DNA of 17,910 bases from Pseudomonadota bacterium (GCA_023390415.1 JAEWCW010000169.1:1-17910), one strand, 5' to 3'; numbered from the stretch's first letter, positions 1-9,084 are shown. Notes: generated by a model not told the origin, from the letters alone. Program-made: numbers and translations.

Positions 1-41
1 AACATGCCACTTCGCTCCCGGATCGGACCAAACGCAAAAGC

Positions 42-65
42 GCCGGCGGGCGAAACCTCGCCGGC
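42..65. terminator. GC-rich hairpin, possible terminator at the window edge
   Basis: A stem of 7 perfect pairs (42-48 with 59-65) extends by a G-U and a G-C pair around a CGAAAC loop. Read leftwards it is followed by a short TTTT run (39-36), so it looks more like a terminator for leftward transcripts, or a bidirectional one. No gene is visible in 1-235, so its partner probably lies to the left of the window. Termination is inferred from shape only. Confidence 0.35.
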
Positions 66-173
66 CAGCGCGCGCCTCTGGACGCTCTCGTCACCCCAAA
101 AGGGATGGCGCGCAGATAGCGGCGACGACGCGCGAAGGCAAGGGCGACGGAAATCCGATTTCAGCGCATCGGC

Positions 174-188
174 TTAACCGCATCTTCA
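174..188 (+). promoter_or_regulatory. CtrA-like box upstream of the GGDEF-EAL gene
   Basis: The sequence TTAA-CCGCATC-TTCA differs by one base from the CtrA recognition pattern TTAA-N7-TTAA known in alphaproteobacteria. It lies about 48 bases before the start codon of the c-di-GMP gene, a class of gene often under CtrA control in this group. A single near-match in a short region can occur by chance. The rest of 1-235 shows no gene. Confidence 0.25.
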
Positions 189-235
189 CTTCGCTCCACC
201 TACGCAAAGCGCGGATCATCAGCCGCGAGAGGGAT

Positions 236-1855
236 ATGGCGAGCCTGTTTTCGCCCGACAAGCCAAGAGAAGGAAGCGGGGCCGCGAGGGACATCGTCGC
301 CCTGGGAATCGCGCTGACATTCCTTTTGCTCTTCCTCCAGCTCAGCGACGCCTATCTCGTGCTCGGCCGCCAGCTCGCCGAGTTCGGATCGCACAACAGC
401 AACATCATCGTCGGGCTTCTCCTGCTCAACGTCGCGCTGACCATCTATGGCTGGCGGCGCTATCGCGACGCGTCGCGCGAGGTGGTCGAGCGCACCGCCG
501 CCGAGCGCCGCGCGCAGAGCCTTGCATCGACCGACCCTCTCACCGGCTTCCTCAACCGCCGCTCTTATTCTCAGGAAGCGTCGGACCTGCTTTTCGCCGG
601 CGGCAAGCGCAAGAAGGCGCTCGCGATGCTGGTCGTCGACATTGACGGCTTCAAGACGGTGAACGACGTCCACGGCCATCTCACCGGTGACAATCTCCTC
701 CGCATGGCGGCCGAGGTGATCCAGAAGGCGATGCCCCGGGGCTCGGTGACCGCCCGTCTCGGCGGCGACGAGTTTGCCGCCGCCTTCCTCTATGACCCTT
801 CGGCGCCCTCCGAAGCCGACCGGGTCGCCGACTTCATCGTCGATCGGCTCGGCAAGCCCTTCGATCTCGCCGGGGTCCACACCCATGTCTCGGCCTCGGT
901 TGGCCTCGCAAGCTCCAGCGACGGCTGCGAATCGGTCGAGCTGCTCACCCGCCGCGCCGACATCGCGATGCACTCGGCTAAGAAGCTCGGCCGCAGCCGC
1001 TACGTCTGGTTCGACGCCAGCATGCAGCGCGAGCTCGAGCGGCGGAACGAGATCGAGCAAGGCCTTCGCCGCGGTGTCCCGGCCGGCGAGTTCGTGCCCT
1101 ATTACGAGCAGCAGATCGATCTCGTCACCGGCAGCCTCCACGGCTTCGAGATGCTCGCGCGCTGGAACCATCCGGAGCGCGGGCTGGTCTCCCCGGACGA
1201 GTTCATCGGCATCGCAGAGGAATGCGGGCTGATCGGCGACCTCTCCATGTCGGTGATGCGCCAGGCATTCGAAACCGCCCGGCACTGGGACAGCGGGCTC
1301 AGCCTCTCGGTCAACATCTCGCCGATCCAGCTCAAGGATCCCTGGTTGGCCCAGAAGATCGCGAAGCTCCTCGTCGAGACCGGCTTCTCGCCGGAGCGGC
1401 TGGAAATCGAGATCACCGAAAGCTCGCTGTTCGAATGCCTCGGCCTCGCCCAGTCGATCGTCGCCAGCCTCAAGAATCTCGGCGTTCGGCTCGCGCTGGA
1501 CGATTTCGGCACGGGCTATTCGTCGCTCGCCCACCTGCGCGCCCTGCCTTTCGACCGGATCAAGATCGACCGCAGCTTCGTCTCGACGATCAACGAGAAT
1601 AGCGACAGCGCCGTCATCGTCACCGCCATCACGCGCCTCGCCGAAAGCCTCGGCCTCGCCGTCACCGCGGAGGGGATCGAGGACGAGGTGATCGAGGCGC
1701 GGCTTCGCGCAATCGGCACGTTCAAGGGCCAGGGCTATTTGTTCGGCCGCCCGGCGGCGGCCGACGAGATCGCCCGAATGCTCGCGCCGCGCGGCCTGAT
1801 GCAGGGCGTTCGCGTCCCCGCGCCCGCCGAAGAGGCCGTCCGCCGCCGCGCCTGA
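236..1855 (+). CDS. Membrane-anchored GGDEF-EAL diguanylate cyclase/phosphodiesterase
   Basis: This 539-residue protein has two predicted membrane spans (about 20-42 and 56-72), a short linker, a GGDEF domain (about 95-260) and an EAL domain (about 272-520). The GGDEF motif is intact at 176-180, with DIDGFK upstream. The inhibitory RxxD site that normally lies five residues before GGDEF reads R-G-S-V, so product inhibition is probably absent. In the EAL domain the signature is E-M-L (305-307). The other metal and catalytic positions look kept: N360, the E in EITES (392-396), D422-D423 in DDFGTGYSS, K443, E479 in AEGIE and Q499 in GQGY. The domain is therefore likely an active c-di-GMP phosphodiesterase, perhaps with GTP-sensing by GGDEF. 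No periplasmic sensor domain is present beyond the short loop. The start ATG follows a GAGAGGGA ribosome site. The next gene, dapF, begins 39 bases later and may be read from the same transcript. Confidence 0.93.
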   Translation: MASLFSPDKPREGSGAARDIVALGIALTFLLLFLQLSDAYLVLGRQLAEFGSHNSNIIVGLLLLNVALTIYGWRRYRDASREVVERTAAERRAQSLASTDPLTGFLNRRSYSQEASDLLFAGGKRKKALAMLVVDIDGFKTVNDVHGHLTGDNLLRMAAEVIQKAMPRGSVTARLGGDEFAAAFLYDPSAPSEADRVADFIVDRLGKPFDLAGVHTHVSASVGLASSSDGCESVELLTRRADIAMHSAKKLGRSRYVWFDASMQRELERRNEIEQGLRRGVPAGEFVPYYEQQIDLVTGSLHGFEMLARWNHPERGLVSPDEFIGIAEECGLIGDLSMSVMRQAFETARHWDSGLSLSVNISPIQLKDPWLAQKIAKLLVETGFSPERLEIEITESSLFECLGLAQSIVASLKNLGVRLALDDFGTGYSSLAHLRALPFDRIKIDRSFVSTINENSDSAVIVTAITRLAESLGLAVTAEGIEDEVIEARLRAIGTFKGQGYLFGRPAAADEIARMLAPRGLMQGVRVPAPAEEAVRRRA

Positions 1856-1894
1856 CGGTGGACGAATGCCGCGGCGCACCCTAGATCGCGCCGG

Positions 1895-2683
1895 ATGCGG
1901 CGCGCCTTCCGGAAAATGCACGGGCTCGGCAACGATTTCATCGTGTTCGACGCGCGCGCGGAGCCCCTCGCGCTCGACGCGGCGCAGGTGCGCGCCCTCT
2001 CCGATCGGCGCACTGGAATCGGCTGCGACCAGCTGATCGTGATCGAACCCTCCGACGTCGCCGACGTGCGGATGCGGATCTGGAACGCCGATGGCGGTGA
2101 GGTCGAATCCTGCGGCAATGCCACGCGCTGCGTCGCCCTGATCACCGGCGGCGGTACGATCGAGACCGCCGGCGGGCTGCTCGATGCCGCGGTCGATGGC
2201 GACGAGGCTGCAGTCGACATGGGCGCTCCGCGCTTCGGGTGGGAGGAGATCCCCCTCGCTTATGCGATGGATACCGCCCGCATGCCGGTGGGCTGGGACG
2301 GGCTGAGCGATCCGGCGGCGGTCAATGTCGGCAACCCGCATGTGATCTTCTTCGTCGAGGAGCCGGGTGCGATCGACCTCGCCCGGCTCGGGCCGCAGAT
2401 CGAGGCCGATCCGCTATTCCCGGAGCGGGTCAACGTGAATGTCGCCGCGGTCGAGAATGGCGGCATCCGGCTGCGGGTCTGGGAGCGCGGCGCCGGTCTC
2501 ACCCTGGCCTGCGGCACCGGCGCCTGCGCGACCGCGGTCGCGGCGATCCGCCGCAAGCTGGTGTCGAGTCCGGTCGAGGTGCGCTTGCCCGGCGGCCGGC
2601 TCGTCATCGACTGGACGGAGGGCGAGGCGATCCGGATGCGCGGCCCCGCGACCCTCGTGTTCGAGGGCGAGATCGAGCTGTGA
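1895..2683 (+). CDS. dapF: Diaminopimelate epimerase
   Basis: This cytoplasmic enzyme interconverts LL- and meso-diaminopimelate, the last step before lysine and the source of the peptidoglycan cross-linking residue. It is 262 residues, slightly short of the usual 270-280. The N-terminal MHGLGNDF motif (8-15), the first catalytic cysteine in ESCGNATRC (C73) and the second in ACGTGAC (C206) are all present. The GNPH segment (146-149) is also typical. The chosen ATG gives MRRAFRKMHGLGND, as in other alphaproteobacteria; an internal ATG at residue 8 would remove the first strand. Its stop overlaps the GTG start of mtaB by four bases, so translation of the two is probably coupled. It opens a run of six tightly overlapped genes. 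Confidence 0.96.
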   Translation: MRRAFRKMHGLGNDFIVFDARAEPLALDAAQVRALSDRRTGIGCDQLIVIEPSDVADVRMRIWNADGGEVESCGNATRCVALITGGGTIETAGGLLDAAVDGDEAAVDMGAPRFGWEEIPLAYAMDTARMPVGWDGLSDPAAVNVGNPHVIFFVEEPGAIDLARLGPQIEADPLFPERVNVNVAAVENGGIRLRVWERGAGLTLACGTGACATAVAAIRRKLVSSPVEVRLPGGRLVIDWTEGEAIRMRGPATLVFEGEIEL

Positions 2684-3909
2684 CCGAGATCGTCACTCTG
2701 GGCTGCAGGCTCAACATCGCCGAGAGCGAGGCGATCCGCGCGCTCGCGCCGCCCGGCGACGACCTCGTGGTGGTCAACAGCTGCGCGGTGACCAACGAGG
2801 CCGTCCGCCAGACCCGCCAGGCGATCCGCCGCGCCAGGCGCGACCGGCCGAACGCGCGCATCGTCGTCACCGGCTGCGCCGCCCAGGTCGACCCGGAGAG
2901 CTTCGCCGCCATGCCCGAGGTCAGCCGGGTGGTCGGCAACCGCGAGAAGTTCGACCCCGCCGCCTTCGGCGCTGCGGGAGAGGCGGTTCGCGTGTCCGAC
3001 ATCATGGCGGTGCGGGAGACGGCGCCGCATCTCGTCTCCGGATTCGCCGACCACGTGCGGGGATTCGTCGAGGTCCAGAATGGCTGCGACCATCGCTGCA
3101 CATTCTGCATCATCCCGTTCGGGCGCGGGAACAGCCGCTCGGTTCCGGCCGGCCTCGTCGTCGACCGGGTCAAGGCGCTGGTCGACGAGGGCTGCAACGA
3201 GATCGTCCTGACCGGAGTCGACGTCACCAGCTACGGCCCCGATCTTCCCGGGGCGCCGAGCCTGGGGCTTCTGATCGAGCGCATCCTCCGCCATGTGCCG
3301 GCTTTGCCGCGTCTGCGCCTCTCCTCCCTCGACTGCATCGAGATGGACGATCGGCTGTTCGACCTCGCGACCGGCGAGCCGCGCTTCATGCCGCACCTTC
3401 ATATGAGCTTCCAGGCCGGCGACGACATGGTCCTGAAGCGGATGAAGCGCCGCCACAGCCGCGCCCAGGCGGTCGAGACGGTCCAGCGCCTCAAGGCGCG
3501 GCGTCCGGACATTGCGATCGGCGCAGACCTGATCGCCGGCTTCCCGACCGAGACCGAGGCGATGCACGAGAACAGCCTGCGGCTGATCGACGAGTGCGAC
3601 ATCGTCATGGCCCACATCTTCCCCTTCTCGCCCAAGCAGGGCACGCCCGCTGCGCTGATGCCGCAGGTCGACCGGGCGACGGTGAAAGCGCGGGCAGGGC
3701 GGCTGCGCGAGGCGGCGGCGCGGCGGAAGGCAGGGTGGCTGGCCAGCCTCGTCGGAACCACGCAAAAGGTGCTGGCCGAGCGCGGTGGCATCGGCCATGC
3801 GCAGAATTTCGCGCCGGTGGTGCTGCCGGCGGGCGTTGAAGTCGGAAGGATCGTCGAAGTGAAGCTGAGCGCGTTCGAGCAGGGCCGGTTGGTCGGAGTG
3901 CCTGCGTGA
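2680..3909 (+). CDS. mtaB: tRNA N6-threonylcarbamoyladenosine methylthiotransferase
   Basis: A radical-SAM enzyme that adds a methylthio group to t6A at position 37 of ANN-decoding tRNAs, giving ms2t6A. The N-terminal UPF0004 domain carries the three cysteines that bind the auxiliary 4Fe-4S cluster (C9, C35, C66). The radical SAM domain has C136-x3-C140-x2-C143 (CDHRCTFC), followed by a GRGNSRS segment. A C-terminal TRAM-like region ends the protein. At 409 residues it is in the usual range. The reading frame is open far upstream, but homology begins at TEIVTLGCRLN, so the GTG at 2680 that overlaps the dapF stop is the best start. MtaB is preferred over MiaB or RimO because of the short N terminus, the GCRLN motif and the linkage to dapF and ftsY, which is common in sphingomonads. 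Confidence 0.93.
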   Translation: MTEIVTLGCRLNIAESEAIRALAPPGDDLVVVNSCAVTNEAVRQTRQAIRRARRDRPNARIVVTGCAAQVDPESFAAMPEVSRVVGNREKFDPAAFGAAGEAVRVSDIMAVRETAPHLVSGFADHVRGFVEVQNGCDHRCTFCIIPFGRGNSRSVPAGLVVDRVKALVDEGCNEIVLTGVDVTSYGPDLPGAPSLGLLIERILRHVPALPRLRLSSLDCIEMDDRLFDLATGEPRFMPHLHMSFQAGDDMVLKRMKRRHSRAQAVETVQRLKARRPDIAIGADLIAGFPTETEAMHENSLRLIDECDIVMAHIFPFSPKQGTPAALMPQVDRATVKARAGRLREAAARRKAGWLASLVGTTQKVLAERGGIGHAQNFAPVVLPAGVEVGRIVEVKLSAFEQGRLVGVPA

Positions 3910-4838
3910 GCGAATCCTGGATCGACCGGCTGCGCGCCGGCTTCCGCAAGACCTCCGACCGGCTCGGCGAAAATCTGACCGGCCTGATCACCACCTCCAA
4001 GCTCGACGATCATGTGCTCGACGAGATCGAGGAGGCGTTGATCGCGTCGGACCTGGGGCCTGAAACCGCCGCGAAGGTCCGCGCGCGGCTCAGGGACGGC
4101 CGGTTCGAGGGCGAGCTGACCGAGGCGAAGGTGCGCAGCGTCGTCGCCGAGGAGCTCGAGAAGATCCTCGCGCCCGTCGCCGAGCCGCTCGAGATCGACG
4201 CCTTCCCGCGCCCGCACGTCATCCTCGTCGTCGGGGTCAACGGCTCCGGCAAGACCACGACCATCGCCAAGCTCGCCAACCTGCTGATCGAGCAGGATTA
4301 TGGCGTCCTGCTCGCCGCCGGCGACACGTTCCGCGCGGCTGCGATCGAGCAATTGCAGGTCTGGGCGGACCGGATCGCCGTGCCGATCATCACCGGTGCG
4401 GAAGGCAGCGACAGCTCGGCCCTGGTCTTCGACGGGGTCAAGAAGGCGACCGCGGAAGGCATCGACGTGCTCATCGTCGACACGGCCGGGCGCCTGCAGA
4501 ACAAGACCGGGCTGATGGACGAGCTCGCCAAGATCCGCCGCGTGCTCGGGCGGCTCAACCCCGCCGCGCCGCACGACGTCGTGCTGGTGCTCGACGCGAC
4601 GACCGGGCAGAACGCGCTCGGGCAGATCGAAGTGTTCCGGGAGGTGGCCGGGGTGACCGGGCTCGTCATGACCAAGCTGGACGGAACCGCGCGGGGCGGC
4701 GTGCTCGCTGCTGCGGCCGAAAAGTACAAGCTGCCGATCCACGCCATCGGAGTCGGCGAGCGGATCGACGATCTGCGTCCCTTCGATCCGGGCGAGGCCG
4801 CGCGGGCGATCGCCGGTTCCGGCGGAGGCGCCGAATGA
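3906..4838 (+). CDS. ftsY: Signal recognition particle receptor FtsY
   Basis: The membrane-associated SRP receptor GTPase, which docks SRP-bound ribosomes at the translocon for co-translational membrane insertion. The N domain helical bundle covers about 1-95. The G domain follows with GVNGSGKT (110-117, P-loop), DTFRAA (140-145, SRP-family insertion), DTAGR (192-196) and TKLDG (256-260). At 310 residues it lacks the long acidic A domain of the E. coli protein, which is normal for alphaproteobacteria. The GTG start overlaps the mtaB stop by four bases, and its own stop overlaps yciB in the same way. Confidence 0.97.
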   Translation: MSESWIDRLRAGFRKTSDRLGENLTGLITTSKLDDHVLDEIEEALIASDLGPETAAKVRARLRDGRFEGELTEAKVRSVVAEELEKILAPVAEPLEIDAFPRPHVILVVGVNGSGKTTTIAKLANLLIEQDYGVLLAAGDTFRAAAIEQLQVWADRIAVPIITGAEGSDSSALVFDGVKKATAEGIDVLIVDTAGRLQNKTGLMDELAKIRRVLGRLNPAAPHDVVLVLDATTGQNALGQIEVFREVAGVTGLVMTKLDGTARGGVLAAAAEKYKLPIHAIGVGERIDDLRPFDPGEAARAIAGSGGGAE

Positions 4839-5446
4839 GCGCGGATACGGCGAAGCCGGAGGGTCCGGGCCCCGGCGCCCGGCTTGCGATCGACCTGCTC
4901 CCGCTGGTCGTCTTCTTCGCCGCCAATTACTGGAAGGGCATCTTCGCCGCGACCATCGCCTTCATGGTCGCGATCAGCGTCGCGATGCTGGTCTCGCTCG
5001 TCCGCTACCGGCACATCTCGCCGATGCTCTGGTTCTCGGGCGCGATGGTGATCGTGCTCGGCGGGATCACGGTCTGGCTGCAGGACGAGACCTTCATCAA
5101 GATGAAGCCCACCCTGCTCTATGCCGCCATCGCCTCCGTCCTCGCCTTTGGCCTCGCCAGCGGCCGCAACCTGCTGAAGGCGGTGCTCGGAAGCGCCTAT
5201 CCGGGCCTGTCGGAACGCGGCTGGACGCTGCTGACACGCAACTGGCTGCTCTTCTTCCTCGCCATGGCGTTCGTCAACGAGGCGGTCTGGCGGACAAGCA
5301 GCACCGATTTCTGGGTCGGCTTCAAGCTCTGGTTCTTCTTGCCCGCCACCTTCATCTTCGCACTCGCCAACGTGCCCATGCTGATGCGGCACGGGATGCA
5401 GCTGGAGGAGGCGCGCGAAGAGCCGCCGATCCCGCCGACGCAATGA
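4835..5446 (+). CDS. yciB: Inner-membrane septation protein A (IspZ/YciB family)
   Basis: A polytopic inner-membrane protein of 203 residues with about five hydrophobic spans. Family hallmarks are the FIKMKPT segment after the third span and WVGFKLWFF near the last one. In E. coli YciB is linked to envelope integrity and the division and elongation machineries, and in Shigella the homologue affects septation; its biochemical activity is not settled. Translation is coupled to ftsY (ATGA overlap at 4835) and to the following ABC ATPase (ATGA at 5443). The protein ends in a charged, proline-rich cytoplasmic tail. Confidence 0.93.
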   Translation: MSADTAKPEGPGPGARLAIDLLPLVVFFAANYWKGIFAATIAFMVAISVAMLVSLVRYRHISPMLWFSGAMVIVLGGITVWLQDETFIKMKPTLLYAAIASVLAFGLASGRNLLKAVLGSAYPGLSERGWTLLTRNWLLFFLAMAFVNEAVWRTSSTDFWVGFKLWFFLPATFIFALANVPMLMRHGMQLEEAREEPPIPPTQ

Positions 5447-6378
5447 CCAAGGTGATCTCGATCCAGGGTCTGGCGAAGACCTACAAAGGCGGCTTCGAGG
5501 CGCTGAAGGGCGTCGACCTGGAGATCGACAAGGGCGAGATCTTCGCTCTGCTCGGCCCGAACGGCGCCGGCAAGACGACGCTGATCAGCATCGTCTGCGG
5601 GATCGTCACCCCGACCGCGGGCACGGTGACGGTCGACGGCCACGACCACCAGCGCGAGTATCGGGCTGCCCGCCGCAAGATCGGCCTGGTGCCCCAGGAG
5701 CTCCACACCGACGCCTTCGAAAGCGTCTGGGCGACGGTCAATTTCAGCCGCGGCCTGTTCGGCTGCCCGCCCAACGCGGCCTATGTCGAGCAATTGCTCA
5801 AGGACCTGTCGCTCTGGGACAAGCGCAAGGCCAAGATCATGGAGCTGTCGGGCGGCATGAAGCGCCGGGTGATGATCGCCAAGGCGCTGTCCCACGAGCC
5901 CGAGATCCTCTTCCTCGACGAGCCGACCGCCGGAGTCGACGTCGAGCTGCGCCGGGATATGTGGGACCTCGTCCGCCGGCTCCGCGACACCGGCGTCACC
6001 ATCATCCTCACCACCCATTATATCGAGGAGGCCGAGGAGATGGCCGACCGCGTCGGCGTGATCTCGAAGGGCGAGCTGATCGTCGTCGAGGAGAAGAACG
6101 CGCTGATGAAGAAGCTCGGGCGCAAGGAGCTGACCCTCAACCTCGCCGAGGTGATGGAGACGATCCCGCCCGAGCTTGCCGAGTGGAACCTCGAGCTCAA
6201 GGCGGACGGCCACGAGCTCGTCTACACGTTCGACGCCCAGGCCGAGCGGACCGGCGTCCCGACCCTGCTCGGAACGCTCCGCGACCTCGGAATCGCGTTC
6301 AAGGACCTCAACACCAGCCAGAGCTCGCTTGAGGACATCTTCGTCAGTCTGGTCCACGAGCCGAGGACAAGGGCATGA
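5443..6378 (+). CDS. ABC-2 type transporter ATP-binding protein (YadG-like)
   Basis: The cytoplasmic ATPase subunit of a two-gene ABC exporter. Walker A GPNGAGKTT lies at 38-46, signature LSGGMKRR at 135-142, Walker B LFLDEP at 156-161 and the switch histidine at H192 (THYIEEAEEMA). At 311 residues it has a C-terminal extension of about 80 residues, as in the YadG/CcmA-like group, and an FKDLNTSQSSLEDIFVSL ending typical of these ATPases. The substrate cannot be read from sequence; related pairs are annotated as multidrug or polysaccharide/lipid exporters. Its stop overlaps the permease start by four bases. Linkage to ftsY and yciB suggests a housekeeping envelope role. Confidence 0.93.
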   Translation: MTKVISIQGLAKTYKGGFEALKGVDLEIDKGEIFALLGPNGAGKTTLISIVCGIVTPTAGTVTVDGHDHQREYRAARRKIGLVPQELHTDAFESVWATVNFSRGLFGCPPNAAYVEQLLKDLSLWDKRKAKIMELSGGMKRRVMIAKALSHEPEILFLDEPTAGVDVELRRDMWDLVRRLRDTGVTIILTTHYIEEAEEMADRVGVISKGELIVVEEKNALMKKLGRKELTLNLAEVMETIPPELAEWNLELKADGHELVYTFDAQAERTGVPTLLGTLRDLGIAFKDLNTSQSSLEDIFVSLVHEPRTRA

Positions 6379-7142
6379 ACGTCTACGGCACCTGGGCGAT
6401 CTACCGGTTCGAGATGGCGCGGGCGCTGCGCACCCTGTGGCAGAGCCTGGTCACGCCGGTCATCACGACCTCGCTCTACTTCATCGTCTTCGGCGCGGCG
6501 ATCGGCGGCAATATCCGTACGGACGTGACCGGGGGCGTCCCCTACGGCGCCTTCATCGTACCGGGCCTCATCATGCTCTCTTTGTTCATGCAGAGCATCT
6601 TCAACGCCAGCTTCGGGATCTTCTTCCCCAAATTCACGGGCACGATCTACGAATTGCTCTCGGCGCCGATCTCGCCGTTCGAGACGGTGATCGGCTATGT
6701 CGGCGCTGCTGCGACCAAATCGATCGTGCTCGGCCTCGTCATCCTGCTGACCGCGGCCTTCTTCGTGCCGATCCGGATCGATCATCCCTTCTGGATGATC
6801 GCCTTTCTGGTGCTGATCTCGGTCACCTTCTGCCTGTTCGGATTCATCATCGGGATCTGGGGCAAGAATTTCGAGCAGATCCAGTTCATCCCGATGCTGA
6901 TCGTGACCCCCCTCACCTTCCTCGGCGGCGCCTTCTACTCGATCTCGATGCTCGCCGAGCCGTGGCGGACGGTCGCCCACTTCAACCCGGTCGTCTATCT
7001 GATCGAGGGCTTCCGCTGGAGCTTCTACAGCACCACCGACATCGGGGTCGCGGTCAGCCTCGGCGCGACGCTCGGCTTCTTCTTCCTCTGCCTCGCCATC
7101 GTCTGGTGGATGTTCAAGACGGGCTACCGCCTGAAGACCTGA
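6375..7142 (+). CDS. ABC-2 type transporter permease (YadH-like)
   Basis: The membrane subunit that pairs with the preceding ATPase. It is 255 residues with about six predicted spans, beginning after an amphipathic N-terminal stretch. It contains the ABC-2 permease pattern near the end (FLGGAFYSISMLAEPWRTV, about 188-206), followed by NPVVYLIEGFRW. The ATGA overlap at 6375 couples it to the ATPase, supporting a 2+2 complex. It is the last gene of the six-gene + strand run; a strong hairpin starts 8 bases after its stop. Substrate unknown. Confidence 0.93.
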   Translation: MNVYGTWAIYRFEMARALRTLWQSLVTPVITTSLYFIVFGAAIGGNIRTDVTGGVPYGAFIVPGLIMLSLFMQSIFNASFGIFFPKFTGTIYELLSAPISPFETVIGYVGAAATKSIVLGLVILLTAAFFVPIRIDHPFWMIAFLVLISVTFCLFGFIIGIWGKNFEQIQFIPMLIVTPLTFLGGAFYSISMLAEPWRTVAHFNPVVYLIEGFRWSFYSTTDIGVAVSLGATLGFFFLCLAIVWWMFKTGYRLKT

Positions 7143-7149
7143 GACCCGT

Positions 7150-7175
7150 TCCTCCCCATCTCGCGATGGGGAGGA
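7150..7175. terminator. Bidirectional terminator hairpin between convergent operons
   Basis: An 11-bp perfect stem (7150-7160 with 7165-7175) around a four-base TCGC loop sits between the stops of the permease (7142) and sodB (7188). The symmetrical hairpin with no long T run is the usual form in GC-rich alphaproteobacteria, and its position between convergent genes supports termination in both directions. The CCTCCCC...GGGGAGG arms also resemble a small intergenic repeat common in sphingomonads, so it could be a dispersed repeat copy serving as terminator. Confidence 0.6.
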
Positions 7176-7187
7176 TGAGGGGAAAGT

Positions 7188-7814
7188 TTATCCTTCCTGG
7201 TCCGCCCGCTTGAGGCCGTCGCCGTCGAGATTCCGGGCGACGAACTCCCAGTTTACGATGTTGCCGAGCACGCTCTCGGCGAAGCGCGGGCGCTCGTTGC
7301 GATAGTCGATGTAATAAGCATGCTCCCACACATCGAGCGTGAGCAGCGGCTTCATGCCTTCGTAGACGACCGGCGTGTCGGCATCGTGGAGCGACGTGAT
7401 GCTGAGCTTGCCCCCATCAAGCACCAGCCACGCCCAGCCGTTGGAGAAATGGCCGACCGCCTCCTCCTTGAGCTTGGCAAGCAGATTGTCGGTCGATCCG
7501 AAGCCGTCGTCGATCAGCTCGGCGAGCCGGCCGGTCGGTCGCTGTCCTTCCGCAGGCGCGAGGCACTGCCAGTAGAAGCTGTGGTTCCAGATCTGTGCGC
7601 TGTTGTTGAACAGCCCCTTGTCGCCCCGCTCCCTGGCGGCACGGATCACGTCGCTGAGCGCACGGCCCTCCAGGCCCTTCTCGGCGAGCATCCCGTTCGT
7701 CTTGTCGACATAGGCCTTGTGGTGCTTGCCATGGTGGTAATCGAGCGTCTCGGCGGACATGAAGTCGCCCAGCGCATCCTTGGCGAACGGAAGATCGGGA
7801 AGCCGGAAGGCCAT
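7188..7814 (-). CDS. sodB: Superoxide dismutase, iron type
   Basis: Dismutates superoxide to oxygen and hydrogen peroxide in the cytoplasm. The metal ligands are visible as H27 (YHHGKHH), H78 (NHSFYW), D161 and H165 (DVWEHAYY). The FNNSAQIWNHSF segment with Q74 is the iron-type pattern; manganese enzymes usually have glycine there and the glutamine elsewhere. At 208 residues it is full length. The frame opens at a GTG (7820), but AGGAG lies only 3 bases before it and 9 before the ATG at 7814, so ATG is preferred. The gene is downstream of pspF on the same strand with a 73-base gap, so it may be partly co-transcribed. This is an uncommon neighbour for the phage-shock regulator and could link envelope and oxidative stress, though that is inference. 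Confidence 0.95.
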   Translation of the reverse strand: MAFRLPDLPFAKDALGDFMSAETLDYHHGKHHKAYVDKTNGMLAEKGLEGRALSDVIRAARERGDKGLFNNSAQIWNHSFYWQCLAPAEGQRPTGRLAELIDDGFGSTDNLLAKLKEEAVGHFSNGWAWLVLDGGKLSITSLHDADTPVVYEGMKPLLTLDVWEHAYYIDYRNERPRFAESVLGNIVNWEFVARNLDGDGLKRADQEG

Positions 7815-7887
7815 GGTCACTTACTCCTGTGAGGGGTGATCCATGGCCCCTAACGCGAACCGCGCGGCGGTGCTCCAGAAATTCGCC

Positions 7888-8913
<1,026 letters not shown>

Positions 8914-8917
8914 GCCA

Positions 8918-8947
8918 CTTTATGGTCGGATTTCCCACGTCTTGGCA
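8918..8947 (-). promoter_or_regulatory. Candidate sigma-70 promoter of pspF, close to the start codon
   Basis: On the minus strand TTGCCA (8942-8947) is followed, after 18 bases, by CATAAA (8918-8923). The -10-like box ends only five bases before the pspF ATG. If used, transcription would begin at or next to the start codon, giving a leaderless mRNA, which fits the lack of a Shine-Dalgarno sequence. Matches are moderate (4-5 of 6 each). The site is about 110 bases from the divergent sigma-54 promoter. Confidence 0.35.
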
Positions 8948-9023
8948 AGCCTCGCCGCATTGGACCGGACATGAAACGCGCCATAATCGGCTGTTTTCCG
9001 CGGTTTTCGGCGCTCTGAGCAAC

Positions 9024-9040
9024 TTGGCACGATGCTTGTA
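9024..9040 (+). promoter_or_regulatory. Sigma-54 (-24/-12) promoter of the psp operon
   Basis: The sequence TTGGCACGATGCTTGTA fits the consensus YTGGCACGRNNNTTGCW at every defined position except one (T for C in the -12 GC). Spacing between the GG and the -12 element is exact. It points at the small ORF and pspA and lies opposite pspF, where PspF-dependent promoters are expected; transcription should begin near 9052. Upstream, two TTTTC blocks 10 bases apart (8994 and 9004) are in helical phase and could aid bending or activator binding; I cannot assign PspF binding sites with confidence. Confidence 0.85.
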
Positions 9041-9084
9041 TCGATGAAGGCATCACTGCCCGTTGAGGGCGAAGGGAGAAGACG

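Noticed and set aside
91..294. Small minus-strand frame at the left edge
   Set aside because: It overlaps the start of the c-di-GMP gene, lacks a convincing ribosome site and shows no family features.
200..2341. Very long open frame (713 codons) on the minus strand opposite the c-di-GMP gene and dapF
   Set aside because: It is antisense to two clear genes, has Arg/Asp/Ala/His-rich composition typical of antisense frames in GC-rich DNA, and shows no recognisable domain. Similar frames at 2260-3798, 3399-4742, 4298-5443 and 5197-6357 are rejected for the same reason.
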